From: JAFTYO01 sp045613125
GTDB taxonomy: Bacteria; Pseudomonadota; Alphaproteobacteria; RF32; CAG-239
Reading direction: 5' to 3'
Assembly (NCBI GenBank): GCA_045613125.1
Contig: JAZLAM010000003.1
Coordinates: 7,812 to 71,811 of the forward strand
DNA: 64,000 nucleotides
Below are positions 18,705 to 27,304 of this stretch, piece by piece. Numbering within the stretch: position 1 is the stretch's first letter; each line of letters opens with the position of its first letter. The notes under the pieces were generated by a model. It saw only the letters and a program-made list of their open reading frames with translations, did not search any database and was not told the DNA's origin. Position numbers and translations under genes: made by a program.

Positions 18705-19082
18705 CTATATAACCCAATCATCTTCTTCTCCTTGACCGGGATTAATCAACGTATCAGAAATTCCCTCCACACTAACATCAGCTCCCGTTCCGGCAACCAT
18801 ATATTTAATTGCAGCAACAGTAGTACCGATAACAACCAAGCCTATTATAATGGCACTTAGCCATTTCCAATTCAAGACGCCAAAAAAACCGCCGATTGCA
18901 ACAGCGATAATACCAAAACCGGCGGCACCGAAAATAATCTTACGCATACCGCCGAAAATTTCCCAGCCTGTTTTTGTCAAATCTTCAAAAACAGCATACG
19001 CATCTGCTACGCATAAAATCGAAGAAAGAGCAAAAACAGATATCCCCGCAAAAACATATTTCTTTAAATTTATACCCAGCAT
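18705..19082 (-). CDS. virB2: VirB2-like pilin subunit (125 residues)
   Basis: The ATG at 19082 is preferred because an AGGAGA site lies 6 bases before it; an in-frame ATG at 19088 is too close. A signal peptide ends near DAYAVFE. The mature protein has two membrane helices (about residues 47-69 and 73-91) separated by a short basic/Trp loop (LNWKWLS), the hallmark of VirB2/TrbC, which packs into the conjugative pilus. The acidic C-terminus ends EEDDWVI. It lies 69 bp downstream of the first VirB2 gene, and a perfect 12-bp hairpin occupies that gap. Confidence 0.85.
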   Translation of the reverse strand: MLGINLKKYVFAGISVFALSSILCVADAYAVFEDLTKTGWEIFGGMRKIIFGAAGFGIIAVAIGGFFGVLNWKWLSAIIIGLVVIGTTVAAIKYMVAGTGADVSVEGISDTLINPGQGEEDDWVI

Positions 19083-19108
19083 AATCATTCTCCTAACTTA
19101 AAATTTAT

Positions 19109-19142
19109 CAAAGGAGAAAGCTTGTCAAAACTTTCTCCTTTG
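19109..19142 (-). promoter_or_regulatory. Strong hairpin between the first two virB2 genes
   Basis: A perfect 12-bp inverted repeat, CAAAGGAGAAAG / CTTTCTCCTTTG, with a 10-base loop lies between the stop of the first virB2-like gene and the start of the second. No run of U follows, so it is not a classic terminator. Such a hairpin may protect the upstream pilin message from 3' exonucleases or partly attenuate the rest of the operon. Confidence 0.6.
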
Positions 19143-19151
19143 AATTATATA

Positions 19152-19523
19152 TTAAAAGCCTTGGTTCATATCAGTTGTATCACCATCTTGGAATGAGTCA
19201 CCTAATGTACCTTGAACATCGTTTGAACCTGTTGCGTAGTCAACAATAGCACCGGCAGCGGCCAAAATAGCCAAACCTACGGCAAGACCTGCAAACCACG
19301 GCCATTTTACTTTTCCGAAAATAGCTTGGAAAGCTAAAGCCACCAAACCGAAACCACCAACAACAAACACGATGGTCTTAACAGCTTTGAACACAGCTAT
19401 TGCCTTAGTTCTAGCCGTACTCATCACACTTGCCTTCTGAGCATCAGCATCGCCTATAAATGCCAATGAAAATACTAAAGCAAAAGTAAGTATTGTGCAA
19501 AAATTATTTTTTAAGAATTTCAT
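19152..19523 (-). CDS. virB2: VirB2-like major pilin candidate (123 residues)
   Basis: This is the first gene of the T4SS operon. A signal peptide of about 28 residues ends DADAQ. The mature protein has two hydrophobic helices (containing IVFVVGGFGLVALAFQAIFG and FAGLAVGLAILAAAGAIVDY) joined by KVKWPW, as in VirB2/TrbC pilins. The C-terminus is acidic and Gly/Asp-rich. A strong AAGGAG site precedes the ATG at 19523. First position plus the downstream hairpin suggests it is the most highly expressed of the three VirB2 paralogues; this is inferred. Confidence 0.88.
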   Translation of the reverse strand: MKFLKNNFCTILTFALVFSLAFIGDADAQKASVMSTARTKAIAVFKAVKTIVFVVGGFGLVALAFQAIFGKVKWPWFAGLAVGLAILAAAGAIVDYATGSNDVQGTLGDSFQDGDTTDMNQGF

Positions 19524-19940
19524 TGTTTTTCTCCTTTATAATAGTAACAAACTTCTTATACACTTTTAGAATACCAAATTTTTTTTAAAATTACCAGTTT
19601 TTTTATACACTATACACTCTCGCTAACATATTGTTTTTACTGATAAAGTATGTTGTGTAACAAAAAATTCATAATACATTTGATATTCATCACACCGCCT
19701 TTATACGTTAAAAAAGTAAAAAAAGCTCTAATATATTATGTATCTTTACAATTAAAAATTTTTCTTATTATCTAAATTAAACTCATAAAGCAAAAAATCC
19801 TTAAGATTCAATTCTATTAACGCAATTTTAATATTATTAGTTGTATCTTTACACAAGATAAAACTGGATTTTAAATGGTAAAACACGCATAACTGCTTGA
19901 TTTTGTACAATTTTAAATCCCAAAGGAGTATATCTTTTTA
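19524..19940. other. 417-bp divergent intergenic region between T4SS and pilus operons
   Basis: No gene is visible in this very AT-rich stretch. It must carry the promoters for both divergent operons. On the minus-strand side TATACAC occurs three times (19557-19563, 19604-19610, 19611-19617), two of them in tandem, which may be a regulator site or chance in AT-rich DNA. I could not assign a convincing -35/-10 pair to either operon. This region is the natural place for joint control of the two systems. Confidence 0.6.
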
Positions 19941-21890
19941 ATGAAGAAAAATGGTGTAAAAAGTTTTGTTTTTAGTTTTTTACTATCCTTATTAGCGGTT
20001 GTGGCCGTAAATAAGGCCGTTTTTGATATGCCAGAAGAGCCTATAAAACATCAGAAGAAAAACAAATCCGTTACCAAAACAATTTCTTTATTTTCTGAAA
20101 AACAAGATAATATTGATTTATCAAAAAGCGAATCTTCTTTTGAAGCGATAGAAAATTTGGTATTACCGGAAAAAGATTATACTGAACAGATATTACCGGA
20201 AATAAACATAACACCAAAACAAGCATCATTTAAAGAAAAAACTCTGCCTACTACTAATATTGTCTATCAACAACAAGAAAAAAAGCTATTATCTGAAGAC
20301 CTTAATCAGATACATAAGAAACACATTAGTTTAAATGCAGCAAGCGAGATGGTCTTAGAATCAAAAATTTCTACAGATGAAACTCAAGAGACGGAAAATT
20401 TAAAATCAGAAAGCAATATTGTATATACCGACATTAGCGACACGTTAAACGATGAAAAACTTTTGCTTGAAGCGGAAAACAAGATTTTTTATTCACCTGA
20501 AGAAAAAAACAATGAGGTAAAAGCTGTTACAAACGATATAAAACCGGAAGAAAATTCCATACCACTTACTGAAAATCAAGATTTGTTGCATGAGAATATA
20601 GATATCTTAACATCTGCTCAAACGACGCAAATTGCAATGCTAGAACCCAATAGTTTAATAAACTCCATAGACAGTTTTGATAAGCCGGAAGAAAAGCATA
20701 TAGCCGAAATCGATCTTAAGAAAGAGTTTACGACAGAAAGCTCCTGGACTCAGATGTCAACAATTTCCACAGATGAAAACGATAATCCGTGGGTTGTAGC
20801 AAAAGGAAATCGTTTTGCAAAAAATAAAATCGCTCAGATCGACGCTTTAGCCGAGGATGAAGAAGAAAAACAAGTAAAACAAGAAGAGCAAGAAGCATCT
20901 TCACAAGAGGATACACCTAATCAAGAAACACCTTCTTCTACTGAAACAAACTCGGATATTGAAGAAAATATCGCTTCGGCGACTGAAACAAATCATCCTA
21001 TTACAGTATATAAGGAAGAAGATAAAACTCAGTCACAACAAAATGATCCAGTTACAAAAGATATGACCTCGGAAGATATTGAGAAAACTATCGATGAGGA
21101 AGATTTTTCGTTACAGATATCACAAGAAACCGATAAAAATAATAATGAAGATAGAAAGGAAAGTGATATCTTATCACATAAACCTTTGCTTATTCCTTCA
21201 GACGGAAACGGAACAAAATTGGCATATAAAATGATACAAAATTTAATTATTCCTTTGCCTGAAGATATTGCCACCGATGCAGATTTAACGCCTCAACTTT
21301 CATCAGAGCCTAATCAAAAGCCTGTAAAAGTTACAAAAAAAGAAAGTAAAGAACTTAAAAAAGAGGAAAAAGAAAGTGGTTTATTCAAAAGTATAAGCTC
21401 TTGGTTTTCAAGTAATGATAAAAGCAAAGATGATAATAAAAAATCAGATAAGCAACAGGATAAAAAGAAAAAGAAAAGAAGCGGAATATTTTTATTTGAC
21501 AGAGAAAATGATGATAAAGAAAATAGAGATTTAGCAGGAACAACTGAAATTATGCCGGCTGAGTTAAAGTTATCTTTTCAACCTAATCGGGCAGAAATTT
21601 CCGGACACACATTAAGGTGGATTCATGCTTTTGCCGACAATGCTCGTGATAATCATGGAATTTATATAGAAATCAGGATTGACGGCACAAGTTCATTTGC
21701 TCTACAGCAAAAAAGACTAAATTTATTAAGTTCTATTTTTGCCAACAGAGGAGTAGATTTTAGGAAAGTGAATGTGATATTCACTTCTCGCGAGCCAAAC
21801 TCGTTTATTATTAGAAATATAAGATTTAACAACAATGATGAGGTTATAGTAGATGATGAAGCACTAGATACAAATTATCAATACTGGTAA
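19941..21890 (+). CDS. Membrane-anchored protein with acidic linker and OmpA-like C-terminal domain (649 residues)
   Basis: The N-terminus (VKSFVFSFLLSLLAVVAVNKAVF) is one membrane anchor. About 500 residues rich in Glu, Ser, Thr, Asn and Lys follow; they look disordered and probably span the periplasm. The last 110 residues look like an OmpA/MotB-type fold: LKLSFQPNRAEISGHTL, an IHAFADNAR helix, then YIEIRIDG, RLNLLSSIFANRGVDF and KVNVIFTSREPN. Such domains often bind peptidoglycan. It heads the pilus operon, with AAAGGAG 12 bases before the ATG, a long spacing. The order resembles R64-like pilus operons, but I do not recognise a specific ortholog. The family call is moderate, because the usual OmpA Asp and Arg residues are not fully visible. 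Confidence 0.7.
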   Translation: MKKNGVKSFVFSFLLSLLAVVAVNKAVFDMPEEPIKHQKKNKSVTKTISLFSEKQDNIDLSKSESSFEAIENLVLPEKDYTEQILPEINITPKQASFKEKTLPTTNIVYQQQEKKLLSEDLNQIHKKHISLNAASEMVLESKISTDETQETENLKSESNIVYTDISDTLNDEKLLLEAENKIFYSPEEKNNEVKAVTNDIKPEENSIPLTENQDLLHENIDILTSAQTTQIAMLEPNSLINSIDSFDKPEEKHIAEIDLKKEFTTESSWTQMSTISTDENDNPWVVAKGNRFAKNKIAQIDALAEDEEEKQVKQEEQEASSQEDTPNQETPSSTETNSDIEENIASATETNHPITVYKEEDKTQSQQNDPVTKDMTSEDIEKTIDEEDFSLQISQETDKNNNEDRKESDILSHKPLLIPSDGNGTKLAYKMIQNLIIPLPEDIATDADLTPQLSSEPNQKPVKVTKKESKELKKEEKESGLFKSISSWFSSNDKSKDDNKKSDKQQDKKKKKRSGIFLFDRENDDKENRDLAGTTEIMPAELKLSFQPNRAEISGHTLRWIHAFADNARDNHGIYIEIRIDGTSSFALQQKRLNLLSSIFANRGVDFRKVNVIFTSREPNSFIIRNIRFNNNDEVIVDDEALDTNYQYW

Positions 21891-21973
21891 TAAGTGATTT
21901 GCAGTGCTTGATTATTTAAATTTCAAACTGTATGATGGGAAAAACTATGAAATATGACTTAGGGGAATTAAAA

Positions 21974-22786
21974 ATGAATAAAAAAATATTTCTATCGGTC
22001 TGCACAGTGTGCTTTTTAGGTTTAATGGGCTGCACACACTCTCGTCCAGACTATTCAGACTGCACCGGACCTGATTGTCAGGATTATGTAGACTATATGT
22101 GTCAAACAAATTTTGATCCTGATTTATGTCCATCTGATCCTTTTGTAAATTATACAAGGACAGCTGCTGATTTCAGGAAACACGGAGAATTAACTCCTCG
22201 CAGTCATATGATATCTCAAGCCGCAGCTGGTAATAATTTATCAGCCACAATTCCCCCATCAATTGAAGATGAGGTTGTTTTATACGAAGAACAACTGATT
22301 AAAAAAGCCACTCCGGTTGAAACACATGCTTCTAATATCCCTGCTACAGAAAACACATCAGCTCCTGTTTTAGAGACTATTGTAGCGCAACCCCCTGTTC
22401 AAGAAGAAACACCTCAAATTGATGACGTAGAGTATGAAGATGATGATCTTTTGGATATAGAAGTTGATGAAAAAGTTTCCGAATCTATCGATGAAGAAAC
22501 CGAAGACAATGAAGATCCGGTTCAAGATTGGCTTGCTGAAGAGGGTCAAAACTTAAAAGCTCTTCTGACAGAATGGAGCGAAATTTCCGGGTGGAGACTG
22601 ATTTGGAACACAAATCGTAATTATGTATTAAACGCCGGAGCAATGTTTAGAGGTCGTTTTGCTGATGTCAGCTCTGCTCTTATAAGAGCTTTTGCAAGAG
22701 CAAGGCCAGCTCCTATTGCTACATTTTATAAAGGAAATCGCGTATTAGTTGTTGAAACAATGGAGGATGAAAATGCGTATGAATAA
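21974..22786 (+). CDS. pilL: TcpQ/PilL-like pilus lipoprotein (270 residues)
   Basis: The start at 21974 follows AGGGGA and gives a lipoprotein signal ending LMGC; a longer in-frame start is possible but lacks the ribosome site. After a Cys-rich N-terminal segment (DCTGPDCQDYVDYMC) and an acidic linker, the C-terminal 85 residues (from DPVQDWLAEEGQNLK; WSEISGWRLIWN, then GRFADVSSALIRAF) match the TcpQ/PilL type. These domains are secretin-associated in type IVB pili and help the secretin insert in the outer membrane. The gene overlaps the next start (22773), so expression is coupled. Confidence 0.75.
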   Translation: MNKKIFLSVCTVCFLGLMGCTHSRPDYSDCTGPDCQDYVDYMCQTNFDPDLCPSDPFVNYTRTAADFRKHGELTPRSHMISQAAAGNNLSATIPPSIEDEVVLYEEQLIKKATPVETHASNIPATENTSAPVLETIVAQPPVQEETPQIDDVEYEDDDLLDIEVDEKVSESIDEETEDNEDPVQDWLAEEGQNLKALLTEWSEISGWRLIWNTNRNYVLNAGAMFRGRFADVSSALIRAFARARPAPIATFYKGNRVLVVETMEDENAYE

Positions 22787-24383
22787 AATTTTGAACTTAG
22801 CTTTGTCAGCGGTTGTTGTCGGTTTTGTGGCAGCATGCTCCGTTTCAACAGAGTTAGATACAAAGATGAGTAGAGAATTTGAAAGCTCATCAAATCTGAA
22901 AGAAAAAGCTAAAGTTCCTACAACTCCTGAAGTTATTGATGTTGTTCGTGTAAAAGACGATATTTGGCTTGGGGATAGCAGTGAAGTAGAATATGAAGGA
23001 GATCCTGTTCCTTCATACTTGGAAACACCTGATGGCATTACATTGATTAGTAATCGTCCGATAACTTTATATGAAATCGGTGGCATGATTAACAAAATCA
23101 CATCTCTTTCCGTTCGTTATGAACAAGAATTGGAAGAAAGTGTAGTAGCTCTTGGCGATGCAAACGAACCAACTCTTGAATCTGTTGGTGCGCAATGGAC
23201 TGATAGCACTAAGATGCTCGTTTCTTATGAAGGTCCTTTAAGCGGATTACTTGACGAGGTTTGTAACCGCTTCGGAATTTGGTGGAAATACGAAAATAAA
23301 CAAATCTTTTTCTATAAATATATAACTAAAACTTTTGTGTTATATACTCTTCCCACGAAACCTACATTATCAGTTAACGTTGGTGGTTCATCAACTGAAG
23401 GTGGTGCTGGTTCTTCTTCAGTATCATTAACAAACTCAGCTGATATTGATTTGTGGTCGAATGTTGAAAACTCTATCAGATCCATGATTTCCAGAGATGC
23501 TCAACTGACCATTGATCAATCTAACGGAACCGTAACGCTTACAGGCACACCGACAGATATTCGCAAAGTCGCCAAATTTGTAAATGAGCAAAATCTTCGT
23601 ATGTCACGTCAAGTTGCTATCAGTGTTAAGGTTTTGCAAGTTAATGTGAGCGATTCTGATAACTACGGTTTAAATTTAGAAGCTGTATTTTCAGGAAACA
23701 ATAGAATAAAAGAATTATCATTGGCCAGCCCTGCCGGTTTAGGTGCTGAAATTCCTAATAATTTAACGATGTCTATAATATCAGGAAAATGGAATCTATC
23801 AGCTTTAATACAAGCTTTTTCAGAGCAAGGCAACACCAACCTTATAACAAGTGGCACTGTTACAACCTTAAACAACAAGCCTGCTCCTATCCAAGTGGTA
23901 AAAACTCAGAACTATATATCTGAAATTACAAAAACAAGTAATGGTTCTGATAGTGGTAGTTATGATATATCTACAACAACTGAAGAAATTGAAACCGGCT
24001 TTACTTTAGATGTGTTGCCACGTATTTTGGAACACGGCCGGTTAATGCTGATGTTTAATTTAACTTTATCTGATTTGATTGAATTGCAAAAAGTTGAATT
24101 TGCTGGAACAACACAGGAAACAGGCGGTCAATATATTCAGAACCCAATAATTGAAACTCGTGGCTTCACACAAGAAGTTGCAATGAAATCTGGCGAAACG
24201 CTAGTTTTAACAGGTTACGAACGTGTTGAAAACACATCCAAAAAGACAGGCACAGGTTCAGCTGAAAACTCTTTATTGGGAGGAACAGCAATAGCAAACC
24301 AAACTCGTTCTATTTTGGTTATCTTGCTAACCCCTGTAGTATTGGAATCTCCTTTGGTTCCAGAATCAAGAATGAAACTCTAA
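22773..24383 (+). CDS. pilN: PilN-type secretin lipoprotein of type IVB pilus
   Basis: The ATG at 22773 has TGGAGG 6 bases upstream, and a lipobox FVAAC gives a lipoprotein of 536 residues. The protein has secretin N domains (about residues 90-300; e.g. VRKVAKFVNEQNLRMSRQVA-like N1 region), followed by the secretin domain, which includes LQVNVSDSDNYGLNLEAVF and the terminal block VAMKSGETLVLTGYE plus RSILVILLTPVVL. PilN-type secretins form the outer-membrane channel through which the type IVB pilus grows. The gene order with PilL upstream and PilO, PilP, PilQ, PilR downstream matches R64 pil. Confidence 0.9.
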   Translation: MRMNKILNLALSAVVVGFVAACSVSTELDTKMSREFESSSNLKEKAKVPTTPEVIDVVRVKDDIWLGDSSEVEYEGDPVPSYLETPDGITLISNRPITLYEIGGMINKITSLSVRYEQELEESVVALGDANEPTLESVGAQWTDSTKMLVSYEGPLSGLLDEVCNRFGIWWKYENKQIFFYKYITKTFVLYTLPTKPTLSVNVGGSSTEGGAGSSSVSLTNSADIDLWSNVENSIRSMISRDAQLTIDQSNGTVTLTGTPTDIRKVAKFVNEQNLRMSRQVAISVKVLQVNVSDSDNYGLNLEAVFSGNNRIKELSLASPAGLGAEIPNNLTMSIISGKWNLSALIQAFSEQGNTNLITSGTVTTLNNKPAPIQVVKTQNYISEITKTSNGSDSGSYDISTTTEEIETGFTLDVLPRILEHGRLMLMFNLTLSDLIELQKVEFAGTTQETGGQYIQNPIIETRGFTQEVAMKSGETLVLTGYERVENTSKKTGTGSAENSLLGGTAIANQTRSILVILLTPVVLESPLVPESRMKL

Positions 24384-24402
24384 TTTTATAAAGGATTGTG
24401 TC

Positions 24403-25692
24403 GTGTTAGAAGATGCTAATTTAGATGATAACTACGCCAACAACGACTTTTCTGAAAGAGAAGAGACGAAGGCGTGGGGTACCAGTTTTGAAAGCGGTGG
24501 CACAACTTATGCTGCCAGTCTATTTTGGCAGCCTTTACAGAACCGTGATGATCCATACACAGAAGTGGCAGAAGCTTCAGAAAATGTACTTGAGGGAGCG
24601 GACTTATTCTGCTTAAAACCTGGAAAATCTCCACAGTTCGGTTTATGTATCTCGTATCAAGGCTACTCTAAAAAGTATTCATCGGCAGCAGTTGCTGTGG
24701 CAACAGCTTTATCTGACAGATCCTCATTTTTAGCAGTATTCAAAGTAAGTAACGGCTGGTGGTATGTATGTGCTCGTAACGATATTATCTTATCCGACGG
24801 AGATATGCTTTTCTTAAATGAAGAAGATGCTAAAGAACAATATCTTTCCATGCTAGCCGTACCGGATTGGGGGCATAAAATAGCACCTCCGGAATGGTTG
24901 TTGGAAGAAACTGAAGATATATCTTTAGACGCTTTATTGGAACGTGGAGCAGAATCTAAGTTACAAAAGATACATGCTATACGTGGTATGAAACTATTTG
25001 GCTTAATAGCAGCAATCGGTATTGTTATTATATGGTTGATTTCGACACTTATAGATTCAATTTTTACAACACCACCGCCAAAACCTATCATTGCGCCTGT
25101 TCCTGTTAAACCTATTGAAAAAGCTCCTCCTCCTCCGGAGCCAAAGCCATGGGAGAAAATTCAGGATCCTCAAGATGTAATGATAAAGTGTTTTGAAGCG
25201 ACACAAGAAGTTGTAGGTATTGTAACACCGGGATGGAAAATAGAAGGTGTTACATGTACTCCTACAGGTTTGGTAACCTCTTGGAGAAGAGAAATTGGTA
25301 GAATCACATGGATTGATAAAGCTTTATCGTCGTCGGGAGTTAATTTTTCCAGCAGATCAATTTCACCAAATGGAACAAGTGTGATTGTTTCCATGCCTAT
25401 AACCGGAGTAAAACAGATTGATTCACCTCCGGATACAAATTCTGTTGATATGATAAACATACTAAATGACTTGTCTCAAGCCATCCAAGTGCCGATTAAG
25501 ACAAGTAATGAGACGTGGACATCTCCACAGAAGAAAATATATAAGTCTGTAAAAATTTCATTCAATTCAAAACATAATCCTTTGCAATGGTTGGATTTGT
25601 TAATAAATTTTTCAGGACTTAAGGTTACAACTATAAAATATGATCCAAAAACAAATAACTGGCAGTATGAAGGAGCAATATATGTACGATAA
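24403..25692 (+). CDS. pilO: PilO-type pilus assembly protein (type IVB)
   Basis: The start is a GTG at 24403 behind AAGGA. The 429-residue protein has a cytoplasmic N-terminal domain of about 195 residues, one membrane helix (about residues 197-220), a Pro-rich linker (PPPPKPIIAPVPVKP-like) and a periplasmic C-terminal domain. This is the layout of PilO2/PAP_PilO proteins, about 430 residues in R64. PilO connects the ATPase-platform side to the secretin. The stop overlaps the pilP start by 11 bp. Confidence 0.85.
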   Translation: MLEDANLDDNYANNDFSEREETKAWGTSFESGGTTYAASLFWQPLQNRDDPYTEVAEASENVLEGADLFCLKPGKSPQFGLCISYQGYSKKYSSAAVAVATALSDRSSFLAVFKVSNGWWYVCARNDIILSDGDMLFLNEEDAKEQYLSMLAVPDWGHKIAPPEWLLEETEDISLDALLERGAESKLQKIHAIRGMKLFGLIAAIGIVIIWLISTLIDSIFTTPPPKPIIAPVPVKPIEKAPPPPEPKPWEKIQDPQDVMIKCFEATQEVVGIVTPGWKIEGVTCTPTGLVTSWRREIGRITWIDKALSSSGVNFSSRSISPNGTSVIVSMPITGVKQIDSPPDTNSVDMINILNDLSQAIQVPIKTSNETWTSPQKKIYKSVKISFNSKHNPLQWLDLLINFSGLKVTTIKYDPKTNNWQYEGAIYVR

Positions 25693-27286
25693 GCTATTAA
25701 ATAAAAATATAATCACAGCAGCTTTGGTTTCACTTATGACTTTAGGTGTTACCGGAACTTGTGAAGCTCAGGGGGTTGTTTCTTTAGTGGAAGATGAAGA
25801 AAAAGTCGTATCGCCACAAGATAATACAAATAAAGCTATTGAGGAAAATAATGATTTCAACGATTTTGGTATTGAAATCAAAGCTGAAATTCCTGAAAGT
25901 TTGCCAGAAGATGATGAAATTATTCCCGTTGATGGCGAAGCTATGATTTCTCCTGAACCAGCAGTTAAAACTGTTCCTGCAGAGGAAAAAGTAAATAATA
26001 AACCAACTAAGGAAAAAATTGTTGAGGACAAACCTGTAACCGAAAACAAAACAAACTCACAGAAAACTGCTGAAACGGAAGCTTCAGCGAAAGTTGATGC
26101 TGATGAAGAAATCCTAAATGAAGATCCTATAGATAATTTACTTAACAATGATGAAGATGTTTTAGGAGAGGAAACAGCAACCATCGAAGATCCTTTAGTT
26201 ACCGGATTGGAAAAAACTGATGTCGCGCCAAAAACACCTTCAACACCTAACAGTTTACCGGCTGTAGGGCTTAATCCTTTACCTGAAAAGGTTGTAGAAA
26301 AAGAACCTGTTAAACCTGCAGAACTTTTTGCAAATAGAGTATTATCGAAAATAGATAATGATTTGTTTACGCAAATGTCGGATATTGAAAAGCAGACGAC
26401 ATTGCTCACTTTGGAATTAAGACGAGAGAAATTACGTAATGAAGTTGAAGCAGTAAAAGCTCAACGTAACAAAGCTGAAGAGGAAAAACTTGCTGCAGAA
26501 GAAGAGAAAAAGCGTAAAGAACTTGAAAGACAAAAAGAACTGGAAGCTCAAATTTTGAGAGAACAGCAGCTATTAAAACAAAAAGAAATAGAGCTTGAAA
26601 AAGTTAAGCAAAGAAAAGCTTTAGTTGCTTATATGAACAAAATGTTGGAAGAAAAGCAGATTTGGATAAAAGAAAACGCCGAACTATTTAAAAAATTGAA
26701 AGAAGTTGAAAAAGATAGAGATGAAATAGCAGAAAACTTTAAAGGTAAACTTGATAATTTAACCACATTGTCAAATAGTTTTATTCAAAGTGCAAACAGT
26801 GCAAAAAGTAATCATGATAGAACCATCGCAAGCTTAACAGCGCAGAATATTCAACTAAAAAAACGTTTGGAAGCAGCTACAGCTACACCAAATCCGTTTA
26901 GTCCTAATGCGTCTGAAGATCTCGGTGCTGATACTCCTGTAAATATTGCTAAAGCATATGCTATTTTGGATATTAGCGGTAAAGGTGATAATCTGGTAGC
27001 TAAACTTATAAACAAAGAAGGAGATTCTTTTTCTACCAGGAAAGGAACAGTTTTACAAACAGGTCATGTTGTTGAAGAAATAACACCATCTTACATTATG
27101 TTTAACATTAAAGGAATCAAGCAGTTTCTTTATTTAGTAGATACAATGGAACCTGAAAAATTTGCCTCTGATGGTACAACATCAAAACCCAAAGCAGCTC
27201 CTGCTCCTGTCAAAAAGAAAGAAAAATCTAATGTAGGTAATGTTTCTTCAGCTCCAACTTTGGGTGCTGGTATGTTCGTGAAATAG
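25682..27286 (+). CDS. pilP: PilP-like protein with long coiled-coil extension (534 residues)
   Basis: The ATG at 25682 is preferred over an upstream in-frame ATG because GAAGGAG lies just before it and the signal peptide (MYDKLLNKNIITAALVSLMT) then starts the protein. An acidic Pro/Glu/Thr-rich segment and a coiled coil (about residues 225-390, Lys/Glu heptads) precede a small beta domain (about 425-490: AYAILDISGKGDNLVAKLIN, GTVLQTGHVVEEITPS) that matches the PilP region of R64-type pili. PilP binds the secretin and PilO from the periplasm. R64 PilP is about 150 residues, so the 350-residue coiled-coil extension is unusual. Confidence 0.7.
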   Translation: MYDKLLNKNIITAALVSLMTLGVTGTCEAQGVVSLVEDEEKVVSPQDNTNKAIEENNDFNDFGIEIKAEIPESLPEDDEIIPVDGEAMISPEPAVKTVPAEEKVNNKPTKEKIVEDKPVTENKTNSQKTAETEASAKVDADEEILNEDPIDNLLNNDEDVLGEETATIEDPLVTGLEKTDVAPKTPSTPNSLPAVGLNPLPEKVVEKEPVKPAELFANRVLSKIDNDLFTQMSDIEKQTTLLTLELRREKLRNEVEAVKAQRNKAEEEKLAAEEEKKRKELERQKELEAQILREQQLLKQKEIELEKVKQRKALVAYMNKMLEEKQIWIKENAELFKKLKEVEKDRDEIAENFKGKLDNLTTLSNSFIQSANSAKSNHDRTIASLTAQNIQLKKRLEAATATPNPFSPNASEDLGADTPVNIAKAYAILDISGKGDNLVAKLINKEGDSFSTRKGTVLQTGHVVEEITPSYIMFNIKGIKQFLYLVDTMEPEKFASDGTTSKPKAAPAPVKKKEKSNVGNVSSAPTLGAGMFVK

Positions 27287-27304
27287 TATTACGGATAATT
27301 GGGA

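Noticed and set aside
25768..26409. Open frame of 213 codons on the minus strand
   Set aside because: It lies antisense to the acidic repeat part of the PilP-like gene and is Ser-rich through composition bias.
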